NCBI GenBank assembly: GCA_050999295.1
Contig: JBPCPI010000253.1
Span: 1 to 25,380 of the forward strand
Length of the DNA stretch: 25,380 nt
Direction: 5' to 3'
Origin: JACCQS01 sp050999295
GTDB taxonomy: Bacteria > Actinomycetota > Actinomycetes > Mycobacteriales > Geodermatophilaceae
Under the pieces are notes generated by a model. The model saw only the letters and a list, made by a program, of their open reading frames with translations. It did not search any database and was not told the origin of the DNA. Each line of letters starts with the position of its first letter. Position 1 is the stretch's first letter. This document shows, piece by piece, positions 1 through 12,500 of the stretch. Made by a program: the position numbers and the translations under genes.

Positions 1-2
1 AG

Positions 3-585
3 AGAGCCCCGGCCGTACCGCCGGTCTCGAACGGTGCACCAGCCCAGAGCCCGCCGCGAGCAACCCCGGGTGCGACCCCGCCCCCGGCCGAGACCGCCAC
101 CCCGCCCCCGGCCGAGACCGCCACCCCGGCGGCCGATCAAGCCCCGTCCGATCAGGGCCCGATCGGTCAGACCCCAGACGATCAGCCTCCATCCGAGGTG
201 GCGGCCCCCGACGGCCAGGCCACCGAAGGGCCGAACGCCGCGCCGGCCGGCACGCCAGTCATGGCCGGCCCGGGCGTCGCCAATGCACCAACCGGGACCG
301 CCCCCGGCGCAGCGCCCACCACGTCGACTCCAGGCACCGCGGCCCCGGCAGGAACAGCGCCTGGTACGACCTCGCCGACGTCTGCGAAGCCGAGCGGCGA
401 GTCTCAGCCCGAGACCGCTGGTGAGCGGGCCGTCACCTCGGAATCGGGTACCGACCCAGCCCCGGGGCAGGCACCGGTCGCCGAACCCACCGACGCTAGG
501 GACCCCTCGGCGCGGACGGAGCCCAGCCCAGCTCAGACATCGGCCGAGACAACGGAGGACGACAACGGCGAGCCGAACCCCGACG
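3..585 (+). other. Low-complexity Pro/Ala/Thr/Gly linker of the giant protein
   Basis: The giant frame here reads as Pro, Ala, Thr, Gly and Asp/Glu with almost no large hydrophobic residues. A short direct repeat around 84-130 encodes PPPAETATP twice. It looks like a flexible spacer between an unseen N-terminal region and the first scaffold block. The alternative-frame Arg/Pro-rich ORF over the same bases (34-843) is a shadow. Confidence 0.7.
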
Positions 586-3500
586 ATCCATCCTCACCCG
601 GCACAGAAGAGATCACCTCCTCGGCCGTTCCTGGTTCCAAGTACACCGGCGATGCAAAGAAGATCGGCAGCTGGCGTCGGACCATGCGATGGGTCCGCAG
701 CGCCATGGAATTGCTCGCCGTTTCCGACGCGGCCGGGGTCGCGCGAATCACAAACAACGGGGACGGGACCTATTCGGGTCGTACGCCTGGTGGCCGCCCC
801 ATGTCGTTCCGCGTTACGTCCGAATCCCTCAGCCCCGAACTAGACCCGGCTACCGGCAAACCCAAACTAGACCCTCTAACCGGTAAAGAGCTGGTGCCCG
901 TCGCGCGTACCACAGTGGACCCGACCACCGGCGAGGTCGAGATTCGGATGTCGGATCAGGCGCGCAAGTTCGACGTACCTCGGGCGCTGGCCCATGAGAT
1001 CGCCGAGGCGGCAGCGATCCTCGACGGGCTCGGCAACCGCGCGAACGTCCTCGACGACCAGGCCTTGAACGGCCGGGATCCCAGCCAACCTTCGCCGCAC
1101 GATCTTGGCCGGCTGGCCGAGCTGCGCTGGCTCGACGGCCGGGTCAACGAGGCCCGGACAGGTCTCCCGATGCGAGCCAGTAGGGACGCGGCGGCCCTGC
1201 TGACCAACATAGGTTTGAAAGCCGGGCTGCGCAACCAGGACACTGGAAACTTCGACAACCGCTCGAACGATTACTTCGAGCGCCGCAATGCCCTTGTCGA
1301 CACCGACCAGCAAGTCGTGGATCGGGTCAACCAGTTGCCGAATGTGGGGTCGGTGCCCTCCGCCGTCCCGAACACGAAGGCCTGGGTCGCGAAGATCGTG
1401 GGCAACGTCGGCTTCGTCGGGATCGCCCCCGGGGCTGCGCTCATCGCGCTCGGAGCGGTGACCGGTAGCGGCGAGTTCATAAGAGCCGGTGCGGTGACCA
1501 TTGCAGCCGAATCCGCCGGCGCAGTAACCAGCAACTTGTTCGAGCGACGCCAGGCTAGGCATGCGGAGTATGCGCGGGCCGTCGACAGGCTCTCAGGTCG
1601 GACAATTGACACCGTCGAGAGCCGAACAGCCTCGTGGTTCGTGCGCACGGCCCCCAGTGTGGGCGCCCGTTTCCTTGTTGCGGCCGGGGCGGCGTTGGCC
1701 GTCGGCCTGAACCCGGTCCTGGCCATTCCGATCGCTGTCGGCAACCTGGGTGCGCTCTACGCCGGCAACCTCGAGGCCGCCGTGGAGCGGATACGGACCA
1801 GGCAGCAGGAGAACAACGACCAGATTCAAGCCGACCGCGACACGGCGATGCGCCAAGCACGGATCGAGCGAGACACCCGAACCCTGAGCCGGGAGGAGGC
1901 AGCTCTCGAGGACCGGCGACGTGGCCTGATGATGGATTTGGGAAGCAGCCTGGAGCAGGCCGAACGTCAACTGCTCATCCAAGATCCGGACGCGCGGGAT
2001 GCCCAACGGCCGGATGCGCGAGCTGCGCTGCAGACCGCAGCACAGGCTGCCCTGGACTTGCGCGGGCTGCAGGCTGCTACGACACCGGCTGGTCCCGACC
2101 AGCTCACCACCGGGCCGACGACCGGGCCGATCGGCACCGACGCCCTCACGCCGGCCGACAGGGCTGCAAGCGACAACATCGCGCGACAGCTGGATCGCCT
2201 CGACGCCGCCCGCCCCTGGTCGAGGGGAAGCCGGGACAGCGCGTACCGGGCCGCATTAAGCGATGCCGGCCTCGAGCTACCCCACCCTGGTCAGAGGACC
2301 CAGGCTGCGATGCAGGACGTGGCACGGCGACGCGTCACCCTTGACCCGGCACTGCTCGCCCGGGTGGAAGCTCGCGACCTTGCAGACACCACGCCTGGGC
2401 TGGGCCACTACGAGTCGAAGTGGCTCCGGATCATGGCCGCCCCGGCCGTGGGCGGACCCGTTCTGCTAGGAATCGCCGCGCTGCTCGGCGATCCGCTGAG
2501 CGTGACCCAAGCGGGGGCAGCGTTCGCCGCTCCGATGGTCTACGGGGCGGTACGTGGCATCGCGGAATGGGCATTCAACCGTTCCGCGGAGACCGGCCGG
2601 CGCGACATCCAGGCCCGGCAGCCCACCGTCTCCGAACTCGACCGCGCTCGGGAACGCGCCGACCGGCGCGCCATCCCTAGCCTGGCGGAGCGGAGAGCCG
2701 CAGAAGAGGCGGCTCTGGAAAGGACGACCGAGGCGGCGCTGCGTGACCGGCAGTCCAGGGCGGAGGCCGCCCTGAGCAGGGCCGAGCGCGATGCCGCGCT
2801 GGAATCGGCGCCGCTGCTGACCCGTACCGTGGCCAGGTTGTTCAGCCGGGCGGACCCCGATCCACTGCTCGGCGGCATCAGGGCCAGGCCGGGAACGGCG
2901 GCCTACCAGCTCATGACGGCCGGTTCAGTGCTCGCTGCCTTCGCGGCTCACGTCGGTGTCAGTACGACCGGTGGCCTCTCGATCTCGGACTTCTTCGATC
3001 CGAGTAAATGGAAGGGCGTGACAGGCAACAAGGTAAACGAAGCACTGCTCACCGGAGGGGTGAGCGGCGCGAGCATCGTGGCCGCAACCGGCACTCTCGG
3101 CTGGCGGACCGAACGCATCTTCGTGAATCAGGAGCAAAGGCTGAAAGCCGAACGGGCGGCCGCCCAGGCCGCCCTTGAGGCGGAGCGGGAGGCTGGCCAG
3201 CGGGGTACGCCGGATCCTCTGGAAAAGGCGCTGGCGAGGACGAGGCTCGATCGAGAGCGGGCGGACAGAGACCGGGCGGCCGAACTCAAAACCGAATATC
3301 CGGTGCGCGGGAAGGGTCTCCTGCGTGATCCGATCGGCGCTGTCGGTCGCGCCGGCATTATCAGTCGAGCGGTGGCGAGTCTGTTCGGGACCGACCCTGG
3401 TCCCGGTCCGCTGCCACCCAGGCAGACCGGCGGAGCGAACGAGGCCACCCCAGACAACGAAGGGCCCCCCGCAGCCGTACCAGCCCAGGACAACGCACCC

Positions 3501-6500
3501 GAGCCGACTCGCAGCGACGTACGGCCGAGCGATCTCGACGATGGGCCTGCCCAGTACGCCTGGTCGGATTCGACCTACGAGGTCATGCGCGCCGATCCCA
3601 ACCTCATCGACGACATCTACGAAACCGTTCGCGACATACCGCGGGCCAATGGAAAGATCGGCTTCACCAAGCCGCAGATCGAGCAGATCACGAACCACAT
3701 TCTCAACAACAAGCATCGGCTGCGGGTCTGGAGGAACAACAAGCCGACCAACAGTTTCGAGGGCAGAAGATTCGATTCCAGCGGTGATATTGCCGAAGCA
3801 TTGATCCGGCTCAGCGAGGGTCGGCCGCTCGAGGTCATTGATCGTGAGGGTGAGCCGTGGTCTCCAGACATCGAGCTGCTCGAACATGAGTTGCTCGAAT
3901 CCACTAGGGAATTGGACGGGGGCACCGACGCCGATGGGATTCCCCTTCGCGCCTACGAGGACCTGCACGGCGAGGCCAACGAGGACTTCCCGTGGGAAGA
4001 CAACATTCCGCCGCCTGCTGGAGAGAACTTCCGGGATTGGAGTAACCGCAATGGGGATGTTCCTGGTGTTCCAGAAAACCAGGGAGAGCGAGACGACCGT
4101 GGAATACCAGTACGGCCACTCGCTGACGAACCTGGACAAGAGTCTGGTGATCGACAAAGCGCATCCGACCGGGCCGCAGAAGGACGGCCCGCGCAACGCG
4201 ATGGCTCAGCGGGTAGTCGGTCTGGTGATGAGTCGGCGGACGGACCTCGACCCGTGGCCGGAGTCGGGAGCGCTGCAGAGCTAAGTCCCCAGCGAGGCGG
4301 CCCACCCCAAACCGGTGCGCAAGAGTCTGGCGACTCGTCCTACGAGGCACGACGCGACGCCATCCTTGACCAGGCGGCTGACCGAGCGGCTGACAAGACA
4401 GCTGCCTTGATCGGGACGCTGGATCCGGACACCCGCGCGCGGCTCAGCGACGCCGTGGACGAGGCCCGCGTCGTGGCCGATGAGGCCATGCAAGACCTGC
4501 AATCGATCCTCGATGACCTCAACGCCACGCGGTCGCCTGAATCCCAGTTGGGACTCAACGGCGTCGATAACAGGGTCAAGTCCGAAGAGTCTGTGGCGAG
4601 AGCTTACGCGACGGAGAATGCAGAAGAGCTGGTCACGGCCGAAGAGTTCGTCAGCCAACTCGACGACCTGGTCCGGTTCTCCGTGCTCACCCCGGACGAT
4701 GGGTACGACCCAGCCGTGGACGCTGTTCTGTCCGCCCTGCTCAACCTCGAGAAGCCGTACACGATCGACGTTGACGTTGACGGCAAACAGAACGGCGTCA
4801 AGAACTACTGGCAACAGGGCAACCGGTTCCCCGGCCTGACCGTCAAGCTGCTTACCCCCAGCGGTCAGCGGATGGAACTGCAGTTCCCGACCCCGGACTC
4901 CTACCGCGTGGGCGAGGACACCCACGATGACTACAAGGCGCTCCGGCTCCCCAACGCTCCGGTCGCCGTGCGGGTCGAGGCGTTTGCCCGGATCTTGCAG
5001 GCCAACGCGGATTTCAAGATCGACGAGAAAATCACCGGCACGAGGGAAGATCCGAAACCGATCGTCATCCTCGGCGTCGAACGCCCTCCCCTGGACAACA
5101 GCCCGGAACGCTGGTTCGGCAAGAACCCTGAGCTGGCTCGCTACTACCGCTACCAGTTGTCGAAGCAAAGTCTCTCGGTTGAGGAGCACCTGACCGGGGC
5201 TGGATACCCCGACGCCGCGCCGAGACTCGCAAGAGCCATAAACGACGCGATAGAAGCAGCAGGACAAGGAGAGCCCGAGGATGGCGTTCGGCGACCTGAT
5301 CTATTACCAGGTGCGGAGCCGGCGCCGTCCGGTACCGGTGAACCTGTTCGTCGTGGAACCGTCGGCGGGACCCGTGAGAGCCGTACGGCTGAATCATCCG
5401 ACGAAAACGTGGACCTGGGATCCGACGACAGTTCAGCAGAGCCTGATGGACGACTTCGACAAGGCGGAGGACCGGATAACCAGAGTGGATCGGACTCGAG
5501 CCGAGGAGATCGCGAATCTGCTGGAGAGCCCGCTCCCGAGCGAGAGCCAGTTGCGCCAGATGATGCAGGATGGGGTCAAACCGCCGACGACTTGAGCGAC
5601 AAGGGACCGGAGAACGCGGCGGGTCCAAGCCTGGATTCGGTGCCGGCCCGGCCGTCGGCCACCGCCGCCGAGGCGCAGCTGGCTTGGGCCGAGGCTGCCT
5701 ACGACGCGATCCGGGGAACCACGACCGACGTAGCGCAGATCGCCGGCCGTACCGCCCGGTCGGCCTCTGGCCTCGAGCCCCAATTCAGTGCGAAGCAGAT
5801 CGCCCGGATCAAGGCCTCGTTGTTCACCGATCCGCACCTCCAAGACGACGGCACCTACCGCCGCTCGCCCGCGAACCCCGACATCGCCGAGGCGTGGATC
5901 CGGCTGTCTACCAGGACGGATCAGTCCCCACTTCCGGTCGACCTGGACCTCCTCGTCCAGGAGCAGGTCAAGGCCGATTTCTACGCCGCGCACCAAGCCG
6001 ACAACGACAACCAGGGCCCCACCGCAAGCCAGGCGCGCCAGGCCGCGAACGCCGTGGTGGCGGATTGGCAAGCCAGGGTCGCCGAACTCATGGAGCGGAC
6101 AAACGTCCAGGATCGGCCGGGTGGTCCTGAGCTGGTAGAACAGCCGAGCGATCCAGAGCAACGCCCGCCCGATACGGACGGCCGGCGGCAAGCCGGTGGG
6201 CAGGGCCCCACCCCTCCCACCTCGCCCGAGCCATCCGGTGTCACGAGCGATGTAGTGATTGTGGCCAACCGGCTTCCAGTCAAGCAGGTCACCCAGGCCG
6301 ACGGCAGCCAGACGTGGGAGCGCAGCCCGGGCGGTCTGGTCACGGCGCTGGAACAGTTCATCCAAGGTCGCGACGCCGCCTGGGTGGGGTGGTCGGGCGC
6401 GACCGATGAGGCCGCTGAGGCGTTCGAGTCCGACGGCGTCCAGCTCCTATCGGTGCCATTGACCGCCCAGGCCGTCGACGACTACTACGCCGGATTCTCC

Positions 6501-9500
6501 AACACCTCGCTCTGGCCGCTCTACCACGACGTCGCGCAACGGCCGGAGTTCTACCGGGCCTGGTGGAACAGCTACGTCTCGGTCAATCAGCAGTTCGCCG
6601 CCAAGGCGGCTGAGGTCGCCGCGCCGAACGGGATTGTCTGGGTACACGACTATCAGCTCCAGCTGGTGCCGGAGATGCTGCGGGCGCTGCGCCCGGACCG
6701 GCGGATCGGGTTCTTCCTGCACATTCCGTTCCCGCCGCCCGAAGTGTTCATGCAACTGGCCGGGCGCGACCAGATCATCCAAGGGCTGCTCGGTGCGGAC
6801 CTGATCGGTTTCCAGATACCCGGCGACGCGGCAAACTTCTTGCAGACAGCGCAGAGCCTGCTCGGCCTGACCCCCAGCGACGGCACCGTGTCCGTCGAAG
6901 GCCGTACGGTGACCGCGCGGGCCTTCCCGATCTCCATCGATGTCGAGCGCGTTGACACGCTGGCGAAGTCGCCGGATGTTGCCGAACGCGCGGCCGAGAT
7001 CCGTCAGGAGTTCGGAAACCCGGAACGGATCCTCCTGGGTGTGGACCGGCTGTACTACACGAAGGGAATAGACGTTCGGCTGCGCGCATTCGGGGAGCTC
7101 CTGCGCGACGGCGTCGTCTCCGCGGAAGACACAGTCTTCGTTCAGGTGGCGCCCTCCAGCCGCGAAACCGTGGAGCACTACATCAGAACAGCGCAAGAGA
7201 TCCGCCAGCTGGTCGACGAGATCAACAGTGAGTTCGGTACGGACGAACGACCTGTCGTGCGATACATCAACGAGCCGTTGCCTGCCGCGGAACTCGCGGC
7301 CCTGTACCGGCTTGCCGATGTCATGGCCGTCACGCCGTATCGCGACGGGATGAATCTCGTCGCCAAGGAGTTCGTCGCGTCCGCCGACGAGGATGGCGAC
7401 GCCGCCCTCGTTCTATCGGAATTCGCTGGCGCCGCAGTCGAATTCACGCAGGCATATCAGGTCGATCCAAACGCAGTGGAGTCCGTGAAGGACGGGCTGA
7501 GGCGGGCCCTCTTCGACTCATCCGAAGAGCGGAACGAGCGCTTGCGTGCCATGCGTGAATACCTGTTCGATCACGACGTCGAACATTGGTCGCAGTCCTT
7601 CCTGGACGCGCTCGGGGACGAACAGCCAAGCGTTCCACAGCCAAGTCCCTCCCAGACCGACGCCGAGCCGCGGACGGACAACCCGCCCGAGCCGGGTGCC
7701 CCGCGGCAGACCGGGGCGCAGGGGCCGACCGGCCCCGACCCGGACGCGAACCCCGACCGGGGTCCGGACCCGAACGCCGAGCTCGACGCGGCGCGCGCGT
7801 CGGTAGCCGCGTTGGCCGAGGCCCGCGCGGACACCACAACGGACAGGATCGAGGACGGGCGGATCTTGGTCAGCAGCGGTGACCGTAGGTTCACCATCGA
7901 CGTCCAACCCGAGACCGCGCCGCGGCCGGCAGCCTCGACCGGCCTGCCCTGGGGCCGGGCTTGGGTCAACGCGTCCGGTGACATGCGAGTGACCGTGCCG
8001 CGGGGCGAGGTGTCCGAGGGCCTGGCACCGCTGATCGACCGGACGATCCAGGTCGCGCTCGACCACGTCGCGGACACCGAGCCCGCCCGAGCCGGAGACC
8101 CGGCCGCATACGCGCAGGCACTTGGCATGGCCCAGTACCTCGTGGGCCTAGCCGCCCAGAACCGTGCCGCCAGCGCACAGCAGACCGACACTCCCAATCG
8201 GATCCTGGTCAGCCGTGGACTTCGCAAATTCAGCGTCGACATCCGACCCGACGCCGCACCACCCCGGTCGGACGCTCAGGCCAAGGCCCGGGCCTGGGTC
8301 GACTCCGGTGACGTGCGAGTTGCGGTGCCCAGCAACGCTGTGCGGCTCGACCAGTTCCTGTTGATCGAACAAACAATCCAGGCCGCATTGGACTACAAGC
8401 CAAACGCCAAACCCGCTGTCCCCGACCCAAGCCAGGCCCTGGACCCCGAACTCGGGGTGGCCCAGCGGTTGGTGGAACAGCTCGCCAAGTCCCACGGCGC
8501 TAACACCTACCGTCTGGACAACCAACGGATCCTGGTGACCGGCGGCGCCCGTAAATTCATCATCGATATCGGACCCCAGACCGGGCAGCCTGGCGGAGTG
8601 GGCGAGCAGTCCCTGGGTCTGGTCTCGATCGACGCGATCGGTGACGTGCGGGTACGGGTCAGCCTGGGCACCGACAGCGTGTTGGATGACCTGGGCCGCC
8701 ACCTCGACCACGCGATCCAGGCCGCGCTCGACTTCGACCCGGACCGGGACGGCGCCCGTCCGGTGGAAGACGAGGACCTCGCCCCTCCCGTGGACCGGGT
8801 CACAGACCCGGTGGCCGAACGCGCCGCGGCCCGGGAGTCCGTGCAGAGAGTTGTCGACGGTATCCCCGGAGCCAGCACCGATGCCGGCAGGCAGACCACC
8901 GGCGACCAGCCGATCCAGGTCAGCCGCGGCGATCGTACGGTCACCGTCGACATCCGAGCCGAAGCCGGGCGAAATCGGTTGCCCGGTCGGTCCCAGAGCC
9001 GGGTCTGGATCGACGCCTTCGGCGACGTGAACGTGGTCGTGTCCCCCGGTGCTGTGGCAAACGACGTGCAATCCCTGCTCCAGCAAGCGATCCCGGCCGC
9101 GCTCGACCAAGACCCGACCCAGGGCCTCCTCGGCGACCCGGCTTTGAGCCCGCAGGCCGCACTCGCAAAGGCCAGGGAGATGGTGCGCGAGGCGGCCCCG
9201 GACTTCGGCGCCACCGGGATGGTTGACCCTGGCAACGACCAGCTGGTCCTAGTGCACTCGCAAGGTCGGACGTTCCAGGTCAAGATCACACCGGAAAACG
9301 AGCGACCCCCATTCCCCGGGCGTGCCCAGAGCCGGGTCGGGATCGACGACTCCGGTGACGTGCACGTCAGTGTGTCCCCCGATGCGATGGACGACCTGCA
9401 GCCCCTGATCGACCAGGCGGTCTACGACGCGCTCAAGCTCGCCAGTAGTAGGGACGCCGAGGCCGAACAGCCGCTGCCGGACCCGGACCCCGACCCACAG

Positions 9501-12500
9501 CTACCCGACCTCGACCAGATACCGGACCTCGACCCCGACCAGATACCGGACCTCGACCCCGACCAACAGCTAGTGGCGGCCCGGGTTGCGGTGGAAGACG
9601 CCGTCTCCGCGCGTGGCGGTGCAGTTGTCGACGTCCCGACAACGCAGGCCAGCGACGCCGAGCGCCTGCAGGTGACCAAGGACTCCTACCGGTTCTTCGT
9701 CGACCTCGAACCCTCCGGTGATGCGGTGAGCCGGGTCGGGATCGACGACTTCGGTGTCGTGCGGGTGAGTGTGTCTGCCGACGTTGCGGTGGAGAACCTG
9801 GTGGACCTGATCGACGAGGCGATCCAGGTGGCGTTCGACAACGACCCGGCCGCGACCCCAGCGCAGGCCCCGGCGCAACTGAACGCGGCCGCCGCCGACT
9901 CGGAGACGGGAAAGGCGTTCCGCTCGAGCCTGGTCGAAGTGAGATGGCGCGAGATGGTCAGACAAGCGGCCTTGTTCCTCAAAGCCGAATGGACCAGCGC
10001 GAATGAACTAGCCCCCATCATCCTCAGCCGCGACGGCCGCGAGGTCGTAGTCGAGTTCCGGATGGGCGATCCGGCGACCGACGGCCAGGATGTGGCCCGG
10101 GTCGATCTCGACGAGAATGGTCGCCCGCGGGTTGTCCTGATCGTCCCTGGCGAACAGACGCGGCTGAGCGAGCTGTTGTACTTCGTCGAACGGTTGCTCG
10201 ACGGGGCCCTCGACTACGATCGAACCTCGGTCTCCGGGCAAGTCGCCGACCCGGACACCGTAGCCGACCCGGAGACCGTGGCCCGGCTCGTGAAGGCCGC
10301 GGCCGACAAGGCCGACGCCAAAGCCACCAGGGCCACAGCCAACCAGATGTTGCTGACCCGCGAGGTCCAGGACCGGGCGGTCACCGTCGACATCATCACC
10401 GGCGATCCCGAAACCGCCGCCCCGGCTCGGGTCGACATCCTCACCTCCGCTCACCTCCGGGTGACCGTGTCCCCCGGCGCCCCGATGAGCAGCCTGCCAT
10501 CCCTGCTCGACCAGCTGGTGTCCGTTGCCCTCAACACCGATCCAGACTGGCTCCCCCCAAGGAGCACCGGCCCGAACCCCGACGATCCATCCTCGCCCGG
10601 CCCCGACGAGATCACCGCCTCGGCCGTTCCTGATTCGAAGTTCACTGGTGATCGATCCTGGTGGTCCAAGCCGGTCGAGTGGCTGTTTGGCCTGCCCAAG
10701 GGCAGCGTTGTCTCGTCGCGGGTCGACAAGACCCTGCTCACGCCCGCCAAGGCCGACGCGGTTGCCGACGCCGCCGGGGTCGCTCCGATCACCGCGAACT
10801 TGGACCGGACCGGGTTCGTGGACGGGACCTATTCGACCAAGACGCCGGGTGGACAAGACTTCCAATTCGACGTTGCTGCCGCAAAACTGACGAACCCGGA
10901 CGGCACGCGCAGCACCGACGTCGCCCGAAGCCGCTTCAACCAAGAGACCGGTCGGTGGGAGATCACCGTCTCGGACCGGGCCCGCTCGTTCGACGTACCG
11001 CGTGCGTTGGTGCATGAGATCGCCGAGGTGGCCGCGCGCCTCGACGGTCGCACCGGGCGCCCGACCATCGGCCCCGACGAGGAGGTGGCCGGGGACGGCT
11101 TCCTGGATTCCAACGGCGCGATAACGCCACACGGCCGCGGCCGGATAGCCGAGCTTCGCTACCTGGCCGGAGTGCTGGATCAGGAAAACGGAAGGACGAT
11201 TCCCGTCAAATGGCGGGCCCGACAGAGCTTCTATGTGTCCTCAGCGCTGGATCTGAGCAAGAACGCGCTCTCCCGGTGGAGCGCTACCCGCGAGGCTGTC
11301 GCCCTGCTGCGCGGCACAGACTTGGTCTCCGGGAAGCAGGTCCCGGGCAAGCCAGGGGAGTTCGACGAGACCCGCTCAACGGACTTCGTTCGGAACCTGG
11401 CGGCCCTTGACCCGGACGACCGCCTGGTCGCCTTACGGCTCAACCTGTTGCCGCAGGCGGGGTCGGTGACCTCTCTAGTACCGGGATGGAAGCCCACCCT
11501 CACCAAGGCCGCGTCGAACGCCGTCTTTGTCGGCTTGGTCCCTGCGGCTGCGCTGGTCGGCCTCGCGGGGCTGTCCGGTATCAGCGCACTGTTAGGCGTC
11601 GCCAAGGTCGTTGCCATGGCCGAGACCGCCGGTGCACTTGCCAGCAACGTGTCCGAGCGACTGCAAGCGTTGCGTGCGGAGTATGTCAGCGCCGCGCGCG
11701 ATCTCCGGCCTGCCGCGGAGATCGGGCCACGCCCCGGCGAGGTAGCCACCGACACCTCGAGGACCGGGCAATCAGGGGGTGCGCCCGACGAGGATCGGGC
11801 CGAAGCCGCGAAGGTGGCGGCCGAGGAGGCCAAGAAGGCGGGCAGTGAGCAGAAGCCGTGGGATGAGTCGTGGTTGCTGCGCACCGCGCCCAGCCTGCTT
11901 GTCCGTGGTGCGGCTTCGATAGCGGCAGTGTTCGCCTTCGGCCTTCCGCTGACATACGCCCCGGGGATCGTTCTCGGCAACCTGGGCGCATCCATTCACG
12001 GCATCCTCGAGGGCAGGTTCGCCGGAAACCAGACCAAGGCGGAGGCCGAGCAGCGCGAGTCCGAGGAGAAGTACTACGCCGCCAAGGAAGAGGTAGAAAA
12101 CGAGCGGATGGCCGCTCTCGGGGACCAAGCTGCTGGCCTGCGCCGCTGGAGCGACAGCCTGGCCAAAGGCGTACAGGCCCTGCAGGAGAACAAGCTACGG
12201 GAGGCGCTGGACCACCTGCGGTATGCAACCAGCGAGCAGGAGGCGGTGCGGGCCGCGACGCCGGCCAGTCCATCGCGGGTATCCGACCTCGCCGCACGCT
12301 TGGACGTGGCCAAGATCCCGAACTCGTCCTTCGATCCCGAGGGCCGCCGACGTGCCAATGACGCACGGGTGGAACGGAAAGGCCGGAAGGCCCTGACGAA
12401 TCTCGAGCCTGAGAACGTCAACTCCGCGGTGATCGAGTCCCGGAGACTCCTCAAGAACGGCGCGGTGGAGATACGTTTCAAGGAGAACCAGTTCGACACT

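Noticed and set aside
34..843. 269-residue plus-strand ORF rich in Arg and Pro
   Set aside because: It is a frame shadow of the Pro/Ala-rich linker of the giant gene; the composition is typical of off-frame reading of GC-rich DNA and it has no domain.
960..1020. HEIAEA as a zinc metalloprotease HExxH motif (also near 11010)
   Set aside because: The second His is Glu in one copy and the other alike, and no third ligand could be placed. I leave it as an HExxE-like helix.
2925..4196. 423-residue minus-strand ORF opposite the giant gene
   Set aside because: The antisense frame of GC-rich coding DNA is often open; no domain or homologue elsewhere in the window, and the plus strand is clearly coding here.
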